DNA of 34,030 nucleotides. Source: Nostoc sp. TH1S01 (GTDB lineage Bacteria; Cyanobacteriota; Cyanobacteriia; Cyanobacteriales; Nostocaceae). The translations under genes and the position numbers were made by a program. This document shows, one piece after another, positions 1 through 7,794 of the stretch (position 1 is its first letter; each line of letters opens with the position of its first letter). Where the stretch lies: the NCBI GenBank assembly GCA_018993265.1, contig JAGKSW010000128.1, positions 1-34,030 of the forward strand, written 5' to 3'. The notes beneath the pieces were generated by a model. The model saw nothing but the letters and a program-made list of their open reading frames with translations, made no database searches and was not told the DNA's origin.

Positions 1-220
1 TTCCCCTGGCAGACTGCTGAGTTGATTACTGCTGAGGTAGAGCGATTGCAGGTTCACCAGTTGTCCAATTTCCCCTGGCAGACTGCTGAGTTGATTACTG
101 CTGAGGTAGAGCGATTGCAGGTTCACCAGTTGTCCAATTTCCCCTGGCAGACTGCTGAGTTGATTACTGCTGAGGTCGAGCGATTGCAGGTTCACCAGTT
201 GACCAATTTCCCCTGGCAGA
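1..220. repeat. 69-bp direct tandem repeat inside the LRR gene
   Basis: The unit beginning ttcccctggcagactgctga repeats at 1, 70 and 139, with a partial copy from 208 to about 220. The first two units are identical. The third differs at only a few bases (177, and near 201-202). The 69-nt period equals 23 codons, one LRR unit on the minus strand. DNA identity this high in a protein repeat points to recent unit duplication. Confidence 0.95.
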
Positions 221-309
221 GTTGTTAAGCCTTTGCCAGAAAGGTTTAATGCTTTCACGTTGTCTCTGGCAGCTTGTTCAATAATTTGCAGTAGTTCTTC
301 GTTAGTCAT
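1..309 (-). CDS. Leucine-rich-repeat protein, N-terminal part (runs off the window)
   Basis: The minus strand is open for 103 codons from ATG at 309 to the window edge. The N-terminus begins [14 protein letters not shown] and leads into leucine-rich repeats of 23 residues, each of the form [20 protein letters not shown] followed by LSS. This fits the LRR consensus LxxLxLxxNxLxxLPxxI. The fragment holds the capping segment (about residues 1-32) and then roughly three repeats; the 3' end lies outside. LRRs form curved protein-binding surfaces. In cyanobacteria this kind of N-terminus followed by LRRs often belongs to ROCO-type GTPases or other large LRR proteins, but that is inference because the C-terminal domains are not visible. 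No good Shine-Dalgarno sequence precedes the ATG. A plus-strand reading frame over the same repeats is an artefact, because it does not resemble any repeat family while the minus-strand frame is a textbook LRR. Confidence 0.85.
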   Translation of the reverse strand, partial: MTNEELLQIIEQAARDNVKALNLSGKGLTTLPGEIGQLVNLQSLDLSSNQLSSLPGEIGQLVNLQSLYLSSNQLSSLPGEIGQLVNLQSLYLSSNQLSSLPGE

Positions 310-1007
310 AGTAAAGGGACGATCGCACCAGGAAAATCAATTTAAATAATAATTTAGCGCGTATAAACCCATCTCTGAACACGGTGCTGGAGGAGAAAAT
401 GCGATCGCCTTAGCTAACTCATTAATGAAATGCCGTCAAAAGCCTAGTACAACAAGGCAAAAGTCAAAAATCAAAAGTCAAAAGAAAAAATATTTATACC
501 ACGAGCCTTTTAGCAATTCCAGATAGTCTGTTTATTTACGCAGACCTGTACTAGCATTTCAATATTTATGCTTAACCTTATTACTAGTTCACATATAAAT
601 AAAAATACGTTTTTTCATCGGCTAATAGTATTATTTAAAATTAATTTTACTCTCACCTTCTTTTATGATTATTTGACCCACAGTTCAAACCTCAGATTGA
701 GAACAGCAATATCCCCTTAGTGAGAAGCAATTTTTTTGAAATATTTTTAATCTAAAAAGTAATTAGACAAGATTATTTTTTCTGCTGAAATAAATTTTAG
801 GTAAGTCTAATTAAATATTTCTCGTAAATCCATAAAATACTTAATTTGCGATTAAGTATATACAGCATATTTTGGGTACATAAGGTATAAGCGTAAAACC
901 TAAAACTATGTAGAGACGTTACATGTAACGTCTCTACAGTATTTCACGAATATCGAAACTGCTGTATTGTCTGTTGGCTATCCTATTCAATTATTTGGAG
1001 GTTGGTA
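310..1007. other. 698-bp spacer without a convincing gene
   Basis: The segment is AT-rich and lies between the divergent LRR and DUF2808 genes. It holds a HIP1 site (401-408), a short heptamer-type repeat of caaaagt units (458-484) and the perfect palindrome at 909-938. I see no open frame with recognisable protein features on either strand. Promoters for both flanking genes should lie here, but none could be placed securely. Confidence 0.6.
909..938. repeat. 30-bp perfect palindrome
   Basis: The arm TGTAGAGACGTTACA (909-923) is followed directly by its exact reverse complement (924-938), with no unpaired centre. It sits 69 bp upstream of the DUF2808 start codon. Palindromes of the gtagagacgt...acgtctctac type are familiar as dispersed intergenic repeats in Nostoc genomes. 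It could also form a cruciform or an RNA hairpin in the DUF2808 leader. Confidence 0.9.
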
Positions 1008-1475
1008 ATGAAGAGATTAGTTTTGTTGTCTGGCTTGAGTTTAGCGATCGCTGCTACCTGTCTTCCTGCTCAAGCTCAAAGACAAGACATATCTTACAAT
1101 AACACTGCTCCTCGAATTAGCAGTACAAGTGGTTACGATAGTACTCACACAATTACTGTATATACAGGAATGCAGCCTTTGTCTTACCTGATAGTTAGAC
1201 CTTCAGATGCGCTAAAAGTTAGTAACGATATCGACGTTACTGATAAATCTGGTCGTCGCGTTGATGCTAGCATTTCCAGAGAAGATGAGAGAAGAATTAG
1301 AATCAACTTCTCTCAACCAGTTCCTCCTGGCACTAATCTCAATATTGCTTTTAGAAATATTGATTTTGCAAATTCTTTTCCGAATAGAAGCTTTGTTTAC
1401 TATGATATTTCAGGCGGACATATCGGTTTATCACGAGAAGTTCCCTATGGTTTAGCCCAAGTTCAGGTATATTAA
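1008..1475 (+). CDS. DUF2808 family secreted protein
   Basis: A 155-residue protein. The N-terminus MKRLVLLSGLSLAIAATCLP followed by AQAQ is a classical signal peptide with likely cleavage after AQA at residue 23, so the product is probably periplasmic or secreted. The mature part carries the pattern of the cyanobacterial DUF2808 family: HTITVYTGMQPLSYLIVRP, a middle segment with DVTDKSGRRVDA, then PPGTNLNIAFRNIDF and a C-terminal YGLAQVQVY strand. The function of this family is unknown. ATG at 1008 is chosen because GGAGG at 997-1001 lies six bases upstream; a TTG two codons earlier (1002) would overlap the end of that ribosome-binding site. The gene stands alone and is convergent with the DUF4126 gene, with a hairpin terminator between them. 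Confidence 0.85.
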   Translation: MKRLVLLSGLSLAIAATCLPAQAQRQDISYNNTAPRISSTSGYDSTHTITVYTGMQPLSYLIVRPSDALKVSNDIDVTDKSGRRVDASISREDERRIRINFSQPVPPGTNLNIAFRNIDFANSFPNRSFVYYDISGGHIGLSREVPYGLAQVQVY

Positions 1476-1547
1476 TTTTTGGGCTAAAAGGTAATTAAAA
1501 AAGTAGAAGCATTGCACAATAATATTTCTACTTTGCTGAAAAACAAT

Positions 1548-1576
1548 ATCCCCGACTTCTCCAAAAAGTCGGGGAT
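1548..1576. terminator. Hairpin terminator between convergent genes
   Basis: Perfect 11-bp stem ATCCCCGACTT / AAGTCGGGGAT around a 7-nt loop (1559-1565). It lies 72 bp after the DUF2808 stop codon and 58 bp after the convergent DUF4126 stop, so it can serve both strands. There is no long T tract. The same stem recurs at 12112-12140. Confidence 0.7.
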
Positions 1577-1634
1577 TTGAAGCTTGTTATAAAAAGCATA
1601 TTATTATTTTAAATTATCCTATAATACCTCTAGA

Positions 1635-2183
1635 TTAATAAATATTGTTCTTTTGATAACGCCAGTCGTACCATTGTTTAGCACTACGCACAGCAAACCA
1701 CAGCATTATTAAAGCAATTAGTCCTCCTTGCCAAGGCGCACCAAAGGCAAATAATACTAAGGCAATGCAGAGAGTATCTTGCAGAAAAGCTGCCCACAAG
1801 GGTAAGCCACGCAAGCGATAAAACCAACCAACCTGCACCAGTTGTAATACTAAAGCTAATAATCCACCAGTTAAGGCAATCAACCAGTCAGGTGTATCTG
1901 TGGCGGAAGCGACAGCTAAACCCATAATTGCCCCTACAAGTGGAGATAACAATAGTTCAACTAGTTGTATTAGTCTTTGTCCTAGCAATTTTTTGCTGCC
2001 AAAAAATTCCAGTAATGACCAACTGGTGAGTAAGCATAACAAAATCTTGGGGGAAATGTGAGATAAAATCGGAGTCTGCGACCATAAGTTGCTGCCCTGC
2101 AACAGTCCGATAATTAATAGTGGTATGCCTATTCTTAATCCTGCTGCCGCAGAAGCAGAAAGCATGGCAAGTATTTCAACCAT
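1635..2183 (-). CDS. DUF4126 domain membrane protein
   Basis: A 182-residue, very hydrophobic protein with about five predicted membrane segments: roughly residues 5-28, 47-60, 76-94, 102-122 and 132-165, the last probably two spans. The opening MVEILAMLSASAAAGLRIGI followed by PLLIIGLL, the middle LSPLVGAIMGLAVASATDT and the WLIALTGGLLAL stretch fit the DUF4126 family, a set of small bacterial integral membrane proteins of unknown role. The start ATG at 2183 lacks a clear Shine-Dalgarno sequence, which is common in cyanobacteria. It appears monocistronic: a 672-bp spacer separates it from purB on the same strand. Family assignment rests on overall pattern and size, since there are no catalytic residues to check. 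Confidence 0.75.
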   Translation of the reverse strand: MVEILAMLSASAAAGLRIGIPLLIIGLLQGSNLWSQTPILSHISPKILLCLLTSWSLLEFFGSKKLLGQRLIQLVELLLSPLVGAIMGLAVASATDTPDWLIALTGGLLALVLQLVQVGWFYRLRGLPLWAAFLQDTLCIALVLFAFGAPWQGGLIALIMLWFAVRSAKQWYDWRYQKNNIY

Positions 2184-2457
2184 GAGGGCAATTGCTAAAC
2201 AATAATTTGTTACTTATATTACCCAGTGTTTATCAAAATTCCAGCACACAGAGAAATAATTTAGCAATTGCTGTGATTTAAGTTACAAAAGCTTTCCTGT
2301 AGTGGAAAAGATTGGCTACTTGCACCTAGCTCTAGCGAATAAAATTCACACGCTCTCATCATCAAGACCATAGGTTTTATATCATTTCCGGCTAATTAGT
2401 GATAATTTCCGCCTAATCTATGCACAAAACCCAAAACTCTCCCTCTGCTGCCTTGAA

Positions 2458-2488
2458 AGTGCTGAGTGCTGAGTTAAAAGTGCTGAGT
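2458..2488. repeat. Heptamer array (gtgctga type)
   Basis: Two adjacent copies of gtgctga followed after ttaaaa by a third copy. This is the same unit type as at 16492-16524 and, in the opposite orientation, at 6072-6096. It belongs to the short tandem heptamer repeats of heterocystous cyanobacteria. Confidence 0.75.
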
Positions 2489-2548
2489 AAAAATACTAGC
2501 TGCTCTTTCATGCTTGGCTATGAAATAAGTTTCATTGGGACTGCCTTC

Positions 2549-2578
2549 ATGATAAGTCTTTAAGCGGACACGATATTA
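2549..2578. repeat. 30-bp dispersed repeat, copy 1
   Basis: ATGATAAGTCTTT, four variable bases (aagc), then GGACACGATATTA. A second copy at 6164-6193 matches at 28 of 30 positions. Both lie on the plus strand. Confidence 0.85.
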
Positions 2579-2645
2579 GGGGTGAAGAGGTTTTAGATAC
2601 ATACACCCCTCATGATTGTCAACTTAAGGTAAAACTCCTGTCCCA

Positions 2646-2802
2646 CAAGGAACTCAAGTTCCTTGCTCATAGCAAAAGTCATCTGAAGATGACTAAATAT
2701 ACTCAAAATTTTTTAGTCTACTTCAGTAGACTTGAGTTATTAGCCTTGAACTTGAGTTCAAGGCGGGTGACGAAGCCCGTGGTTAAGCTAGAAATAGCTT
2801 AA
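2646..2802. repeat. Array of six consecutive hairpins
   Basis: Six inverted repeats follow one another within 157 bp: 2646-2665 (9-bp arms CAAGGAACT), 2677-2694 (AGTCATCT), 2715-2732 (AGTCTACT), 2743-2764 (10-bp arms GCCTTGAACT), 2764-2779 (CGGG/CCCG around 8 nt) and 2783-2802 (8-bp arms TTAAGCTA closing a GAAA tetraloop). The first four all have the central form CTNNAG with arms matching perfectly. It may be a non-autonomous mobile element or palindromic repeat, or a structured RNA. It lies beyond the 3' end of purB, so purB read-through would transcribe its complement. Confidence 0.9.
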
Positions 2803-2855
2803 GGACACCAATGGACACCCCTATACCCCTACATCTCCATATTTCTTGAAAGAGA

Positions 2856-4151
2856 CTAAATATCCAACCGCTGGTAAATTTCTTCCAAATGCTGGAGATG
2901 GTGTTGGGGATCAAAACACTTTTCAATTTCTGCGGGAGAGAGTTTTGCGGTGACTCGTGGATCTTGACTAATCAAATCGTGAAAATTGCCTTCTGGCTTA
3001 TTCCAAGCAGCGTGGGCGCTTTGTTGCACGATCGCATAAGCTTCTTCACGGCTTAAACCCTTATCTACTAAGGTGAGTAGTACTCTTTGACTGAAGACTA
3101 CACCGCCATAGCAGTTGAGATTCCGCGCCATGTTCTCAGGATACACCAGCAGATTCTTCACCAAGTCGGTGATTTCCACCAGCATAAAGTGAGTCAAAAT
3201 GCAGGCATCTGGCAAAACTACTCGTTCTACAGAACTGTGGGAAATGTCTCGTTCGTGCCACAAAGCCACGTTTTCTAAAGTTGCACCAGCATGACTTCTG
3301 ACTAAACGCGCCATCCCGGTTAATCTTTCGGAACGGATGGGGTTGCGTTTGTGCGGCATTGCACTGGAACCTTTTTGGCCTTTGGCGAAGAATTCTTCGA
3401 CTTCGAGAACGTCTGTTTTTTGCAGATTGCGAATTTCCACTGCAAAACGTTCAATGGATGCAGCTAATAATGCTAATTGCTGCACATAATCAGCATGACG
3501 ATCGCGGGAAATTACTTGGGTAGAAGCTGTGTCGGGTTTGAGTCCCAGTTTTTGACAAGCGATCGCTTCCACACGCGGTTCAATGTTGGCGTAAGTTCCC
3601 ACTGCACCGGAAATCTTACCCACCGCAATGGTTTCCCGCAGAATTTTGAGGCGTTCTTGGTGACGCAATACTTCCGCTAACCAGCCAGCTAACTTAAAAC
3701 CAAAGGTAATCGGTTCAGCGTGGATACCATGCGATCGCCCAATCATCACGGTATGTTTGTGTTCCCGTGCCTTTTGACGAATTACCTCAATCAAATCTGC
3801 CAGTCTTTGGGATATCACATCCAAGCTGGCAACTAATTGCAATGCTAAAGCTGTATCTAGTACATCAGAACTAGTCAGTCCTAAGTGAATATAACGTCCA
3901 GCTTCACCAACATATTCATTGACATTTGTCAAGAAAGCGATGACATCATGACGGACTTCCGCTTCAATTTCTAGAATCCGTTTCGGCTCAAAATTAGCCT
4001 TGGCTTTGATTTCTTCAACTGCACCAGAGGGAATGTAACCTAATTCAGCTTGGGCTTCGCAAGCGGCAATCTCTACCTGAAGCCAGGTTTTGAACTTATA
4101 AAATTCAGTCCACAGGTTGCCCATTTCGGGCAAGGTATAACGCTCAATCAA
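2856..4151 (-). CDS. purB: Adenylosuccinate lyase
   Basis: A 431-residue member of the fumarase/aspartase superfamily. It cleaves SAICAR to AICAR plus fumarate in purine synthesis, and adenylosuccinate to AMP plus fumarate. The superfamily signature [10 protein letters not shown] lies at residues 262-271, in the flexible catalytic loop that supplies the serine base. TSSD at 93-96 and GRSHG around H141 (the catalytic acid region) are also present. The length is normal for the bacterial enzyme of about 430 residues. The start is a TTG at 4151: [10 protein letters not shown] is the usual N-terminus and no ATG in the right place offers a better choice. It has no operon partner, with spacers of more than 200 bp on both sides. 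Cytoplasmic, expected to be a homotetramer. Confidence 0.97.
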   Translation of the reverse strand: MIERYTLPEMGNLWTEFYKFKTWLQVEIAACEAQAELGYIPSGAVEEIKAKANFEPKRILEIEAEVRHDVIAFLTNVNEYVGEAGRYIHLGLTSSDVLDTALALQLVASLDVISQRLADLIEVIRQKAREHKHTVMIGRSHGIHAEPITFGFKLAGWLAEVLRHQERLKILRETIAVGKISGAVGTYANIEPRVEAIACQKLGLKPDTASTQVISRDRHADYVQQLALLAASIERFAVEIRNLQKTDVLEVEEFFAKGQKGSSAMPHKRNPIRSERLTGMARLVRSHAGATLENVALWHERDISHSSVERVVLPDACILTHFMLVEITDLVKNLLVYPENMARNLNCYGGVVFSQRVLLTLVDKGLSREEAYAIVQQSAHAAWNKPEGNFHDLISQDPRVTAKLSPAEIEKCFDPQHHLQHLEEIYQRLDI

Positions 4152-4213
4152 CGTTCGCGGCAGAATACAACTATCATATTTTACATGGTAATTAGCCTAG
4201 ATAGACAATAAGC

Positions 4214-4320
4214 AGGGAGTGGGGAGTTGGGAGTTGGGAGTCGGGAATTTTTTCAGAAACATTACAGTGTTTTTCATCCCAATGAGGTACCTTCATCTAG
4301 TCTCTAGCCCCTAGCCCCTA
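4214..4320. repeat. Two short heptamer arrays upstream of purB
   Basis: 4214-4246 repeats gggagtt-type units. 4297-4320 repeats ctagccc-type units (ctagtct, ctagccc, ctagccc). They sit in the 231-bp spacer between the DUF421 gene and purB, in the probable purB promoter region or its immediate upstream flank. Confidence 0.8.
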
Positions 4321-4382
4321 TTAACTTGTACTGCACTCAACCGGAAAACGCTATATACGCGCTCCCTATTCCCCATTCCCTC

Positions 4383-4916
4383 CTATTGTGCTTTTTGTTT
4401 AGCTGGGGGAAGAGTGGCTGTTTCTGAGGTGATGATACTGATACCGCCATCAGATTCCATGTAAGCTAACTTCACTTCAGCTATAAATTCGACTCCTTGC
4501 TGACGTAACTTACTCATCAACTCATCTTCTGTAATTAGTGCTTTTTCCAGATGTCGGTAAATCATTTGTCCATTTTTCACCAACAGTAGAGGCGGAGGAT
4601 TAAGAAAACGCTGAAATTTGGGCAATTTATAACCCAACCAGTTGAGAAAGTAACTCCAAAAAATGACTGTTCCTACAAGAATGCCACCCTCTGTAATTGA
4701 TGTATAGTGACTGGCCATTGCATTTTGGGCTGCTTCGGCAAACAATACAACTACCAATAAATCCGTTATACCCAAAGTTCCCATTTGTCGGCTAGGAAGA
4801 AAGCGCAAAACAGCAAATAACGCTAAATAAACCAGCGAACCCCTAATAATTAATTCTAAAATGCTAATACTAGGAACAAAAATTTCCTGCCAATCAATAT
4901 ACAACCATTTATCCAT
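4383..4916 (-). CDS. DUF421 family membrane protein (YetF-like)
   Basis: A 177-residue protein with about three N-terminal membrane segments (roughly residues 15-40, 48-66 and 72-95). A soluble C-terminal domain begins PPPLLLVKNGQMI, followed by EKALITEDELMSKLRQQGV. That combination is the DUF421/YetF family, whose biochemical role is not settled. The protein is on the short side for the family, but no obvious piece is missing. ATG at 4916 is the only sensible start. It lies 29 bp downstream of the YihY gene on the same strand, so the two are probably co-transcribed as a small membrane-protein operon. Confidence 0.85.
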   Translation of the reverse strand: MDKWLYIDWQEIFVPSISILELIIRGSLVYLALFAVLRFLPSRQMGTLGITDLLVVVLFAEAAQNAMASHYTSITEGGILVGTVIFWSYFLNWLGYKLPKFQRFLNPPPLLLVKNGQMIYRHLEKALITEDELMSKLRQQGVEFIAEVKLAYMESDGGISIITSETATLPPAKQKAQ

Positions 4917-4945
4917 TTTGAAGTATTTTAGTTTTGGAATAAAAT

Positions 4946-5860
4946 TTATCTGCGATCGCTTTTCATCCGGTTAGATTTACCGTTATTATTCATGGGGATA
5001 GCATGGCGTGTTGGGCGAATACCGCTGCCATATCTTCTGGCATAAACTTGCGTAAATTCTGCACCAAAAAAAAGAATTTGGGCGGCGTAGTAAACCCACG
5101 CCAGAATGACTACTAATGAACCCGCGGCACCATAAGTTGAACCAAAACTGCTATTGCCGAGATATTGTCCTAATAAATATCTGCCTAAAGAAAACAATAA
5201 AGAGGTAATGATAGCGCCGATTAAAACATCATTCCAGGTAATTTTGGCATCAGGTAAAACTTTGAAAATTAACCCAAATAGTAGTGTTGTAATTGTAAAA
5301 GAAAGTAAAAAGTTCAGGATGCGCCAAATAATATCTACACCTGGAAGTAAGTTACTAAAATATCCGACTATTGCTGTCAAAGCTGTACTAATTACCAGTG
5401 TGACTAATAGTAAAAAACCAATACCCAAAATCATCGCAAAAGATAACGCACGCTGACGCACAACATTTTTCATCGCCCTTCCGGGTTTGGGTTGAACTTC
5501 CCAAATTGTATTCAAAGCATCTTGTAATTCAGTAAATAAACCTGTAGCACCCAAAAGTAAGAGTAAAATACTAATAATAGAAGCGATCGCACCTGTTTTT
5601 GGTTGGCTGGCGTTGCGGATAGCTATTTCGATAAACTCGGCTCCATCTCTGCCTACTAAACCTTGAATTTGACGGACAATTTCACCTCTAGCCGCCTCTT
5701 CGCCAAATACTGCACCAGCGATCGCAATTACAATAATTAGCAAAGGTGCGATCGAAAAAATTGTGTAATAAGCTAATGCTGCGGCTAAACGCGAAGCTTT
5801 ATCTTCACTCCACTCTTGAAAAGTCTCTTCAAACAGCTGCACAATTGCCTGAAAGTTCAT
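4946..5860 (-). CDS. YihY/virulence factor BrkB family protein
   Basis: A 304-residue integral membrane protein with about six hydrophobic segments. Family marks are the N-terminal DKASRLAAALAYYTIFSIAP, the GATGLFTELQDALNTIWEV segment near residues 103-123, and SFGSTYGAAGSLVVILAWVY near 236-256. The family was once named as ribonuclease BN by mistake; its real function is unknown and transport or envelope roles have been suggested. ATG at 5860 is preceded by AAGGAG at a spacing of nine bases, supporting the start. It is the first gene of a likely two-gene unit with the DUF421 gene. The C-terminal tail is basic and probably cytoplasmic. Confidence 0.9.
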   Translation of the reverse strand: MNFQAIVQLFEETFQEWSEDKASRLAAALAYYTIFSIAPLLIIVIAIAGAVFGEEAARGEIVRQIQGLVGRDGAEFIEIAIRNASQPKTGAIASIISILLLLLGATGLFTELQDALNTIWEVQPKPGRAMKNVVRQRALSFAMILGIGFLLLVTLVISTALTAIVGYFSNLLPGVDIIWRILNFLLSFTITTLLFGLIFKVLPDAKITWNDVLIGAIITSLLFSLGRYLLGQYLGNSSFGSTYGAAGSLVVILAWVYYAAQILFFGAEFTQVYARRYGSGIRPTRHAIPMNNNGKSNRMKSDRR

Positions 5861-6190
5861 TTACCTAGTCTCCTTGCTGGAGGATATCGCTTTCTCCCTT
5901 GATATATTTGATACTGATTTGAGAAATTGCGACATCTTCCTAAAGGGGTTTGTACAGTTTCCTGGAAGAAGGATTTTAAGATGAACAATATCATGTCCGG
6001 CTGATTATAGCAGTCGAAGCATAGGTTAGGACTATGTTGGTGGCTGAAACTCATGAAAATACTTAGTTCCTACTCAGCACTCAGCACTCAGCACTTCACT
6101 ATAATAGACTTCTTGCACGAATATTTGAAGAACCTGAATTTTCTGCCTTATGCAAAGGCGCTAATGATAAGTCTTTCACCGGACACGATA
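5861..6190. other. 330-bp spacer with repeats
   Basis: Holds a heptamer run (actcagc units, 6072-6096) and most of the dispersed 30-bp repeat (6164-6193). The stretch from about 6100 onward resembles Nostoc repeat sequence rather than a promoter or gene. A 65-codon open frame on the minus strand has no protein-like features and is not called. Confidence 0.6.
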
Positions 6191-6193
6191 TTA
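6164..6193. repeat. 30-bp dispersed repeat, copy 2
   Basis: ATGATAAGTCTTT, cacc, then GGACACGATATTA. It matches the copy at 2549-2578 at 28 of 30 positions. Its last three bases (tta) are the complement of the TAA stop codon of the M16 gene at 6191. Confidence 0.85.
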
Positions 6194-7741
6194 TGAACCG
6201 GGAATCGTTATATCTATGGGTGTTACCTGTGTAGCCAGCTGAGTCAAAGGTGGTTGAATTGCAGTTTGATTTCCCACTACCAGAGTCACCATATTATTTG
6301 GTTTGAGATATTGCTGTGCTACTCGTTGCACATCAGCGGCTGTAGTTGCTGCTACAGCTTTTTGGGAGCGGAACAAAAAATCACTCGGATAACCGTAATA
6401 TTCGTAGATCATCAACCGTGATAAGGTCTGGGCAGGGTATTGAAAACCGAACACAAAGGAGTTAAGTGTAGATTCTTTTGCTAAAGCTAGTTCTGCTGGT
6501 GTTACTCTTTGCTCTTGGATACGCTTGATTTCCGTCTGTAAAGCTTTGATAAACTGTACAGTAGCTTCAGAGCGAGTTTTACCATTAGCAACGAAAACTC
6601 CAGGATAATCGTAGTTTGGATTCCAAGAAGCTTCTACATCGTAAGCTAACCCTTGACGCGATCGCAATTCATTAAATAAACGTCCACCCAAACCATTTAA
6701 CACCTGATTCATCACACTCAGCGCCCCATAGTCAGGACTCTCTCTTTGTCCGCCTAAGTGTCCCATACGAACAATACTCTGAGTTAATTGCGGCTGACTG
6801 ACAAAAAAGAAACCACCTGTATTTGCTGGTGATACTTGGGGTAATGGAGGTTTAGCAATGTTAGGGTTAGACGGCCAATCGCCTAACTTAGCTTGGATCA
6901 GCGATCGCATTTTACTAGTTTCAAAGTCCCCCGTAATTCCCAAAATTATATTATTAGGATAAAAATATTGCTGGTAAAAGTTCAGCAAGTCTTCACGAGT
7001 AATGCGATTTATCGTTGCGTACTCTGCGGTACGCGCATAGGGACTATCTTTCCCATAGATTAATTTCAGAAATTCGCGATCGGCAATACTATCAGGATCG
7101 TCGTTACGACGCGCAATACTATCTTTGAACTGATTTTTAGCCATATCTAGCTTTTCCTGAGCAAATACGGGTTCTCGCAACACCTCAGCAAACAACCCAA
7201 ACACCATTTCGAGATTCTCGCTCAGTGCTTCAAAGCTGACACTACCTGTAGTATCACCAATACTAGTTCCTACAGATGCGGCTCGTTGTTCTAACATCTC
7301 ATTGAGTTCATCCGGTGAATGCTTTTTCGTTCCACCAGTTCGCATTACTGTTCCCACAACATCAGCTAAACCAACTTTATCGGCTGGTTCCCAGCGAGCG
7401 CCTGTACGCACCAATGCTGCACCATTCACAGACGGTAGTTCGTGATCCTCCGCCAAATAGACAACCATGCCATTTTGTAATCCAAACCGCTCGTACTTGG
7501 GTAGCTTGATTTCAGGTAATGGAGTAAATTTCAACTCGGTATAATGCTTTGCCGTTGATGTCTCTGCTATAGTCAAGTCAAAAGTGCCAATTAAAAAAGC
7601 AACAGCTAGACTCAAAGCATAAAAAAACCTCTTGCTTTTGAGAATTTTGAACTTTGAAAGAAGTCTCAACTGCTGTTTGTTCTGCTCAGAACTTTGGTGA
7701 TTTTCCTTCTGCTTTCTAGTGTTCACCTTGTACCTGTGCAT
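6191..7741 (-). CDS. M16 family peptidase-like subunit lacking the zinc site
   Basis: A 516-residue protein with an N-terminal hydrophobic segment (about residues 38-57), so probably exported or membrane-anchored. It has the two-domain M16 (insulinase/processing peptidase) fold pattern. At the zinc site, where active members read HxxEH, it has GLADVVGTVMRTGG (124-137), so it cannot bind zinc in the usual way. The second domain keeps the substrate-binding arginine/tyrosine motif: LFNELRSRQGLAYDV (355-369, with R360 or R362 and Y367). It lies 53 bp downstream of the M16 gene with the zinc site, in the same direction. The two probably form a heterodimer, as in known bacterial split M16 peptidases. 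An AAGGA sequence nine bases before ATG 7741 supports the start. Confidence 0.9.
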   Translation of the reverse strand: MHRYKVNTRKQKENHQSSEQNKQQLRLLSKFKILKSKRFFYALSLAVAFLIGTFDLTIAETSTAKHYTELKFTPLPEIKLPKYERFGLQNGMVVYLAEDHELPSVNGAALVRTGARWEPADKVGLADVVGTVMRTGGTKKHSPDELNEMLEQRAASVGTSIGDTTGSVSFEALSENLEMVFGLFAEVLREPVFAQEKLDMAKNQFKDSIARRNDDPDSIADREFLKLIYGKDSPYARTAEYATINRITREDLLNFYQQYFYPNNIILGITGDFETSKMRSLIQAKLGDWPSNPNIAKPPLPQVSPANTGGFFFVSQPQLTQSIVRMGHLGGQRESPDYGALSVMNQVLNGLGGRLFNELRSRQGLAYDVEASWNPNYDYPGVFVANGKTRSEATVQFIKALQTEIKRIQEQRVTPAELALAKESTLNSFVFGFQYPAQTLSRLMIYEYYGYPSDFLFRSQKAVAATTAADVQRVAQQYLKPNNMVTLVVGNQTAIQPPLTQLATQVTPIDITIPGS

Positions 7742-7794
7742 ATCTTTAGTTCCTTTGCATCTTTTGTATTAGCCTGCAACAAACCTGGCGTGTC

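Larger units (their letters stand above)
2184..2855. other. 672-bp spacer made largely of repeats
   Basis: Located between the purB 3' end and the DUF4126 5' end, both on the minus strand. It contains a gtgctga heptamer run (2458-2488), a 30-bp dispersed repeat (2549-2578) and the six-hairpin array (2646-2802). No reading frame here looks like a protein. The DUF4126 promoter should lie near its upper-strand beginning but was not located. Confidence 0.7.

Noticed and set aside
1-220. CRISPR array from the tandem repeats
   Set aside because: The units are contiguous 69-bp direct repeats without spacers, and they encode a protein repeat.
22-228. Plus-strand repeat protein with 23-residue units ([13 protein letters not shown]...)
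   Set aside because: It is the antisense of a minus-strand frame that fits leucine-rich repeats residue by residue and has a proper start at 309.
5857-6054. 65-codon minus-strand frame upstream of YihY
   Set aside because: No protein-like features; it covers the YihY ribosome-binding site and spacer.
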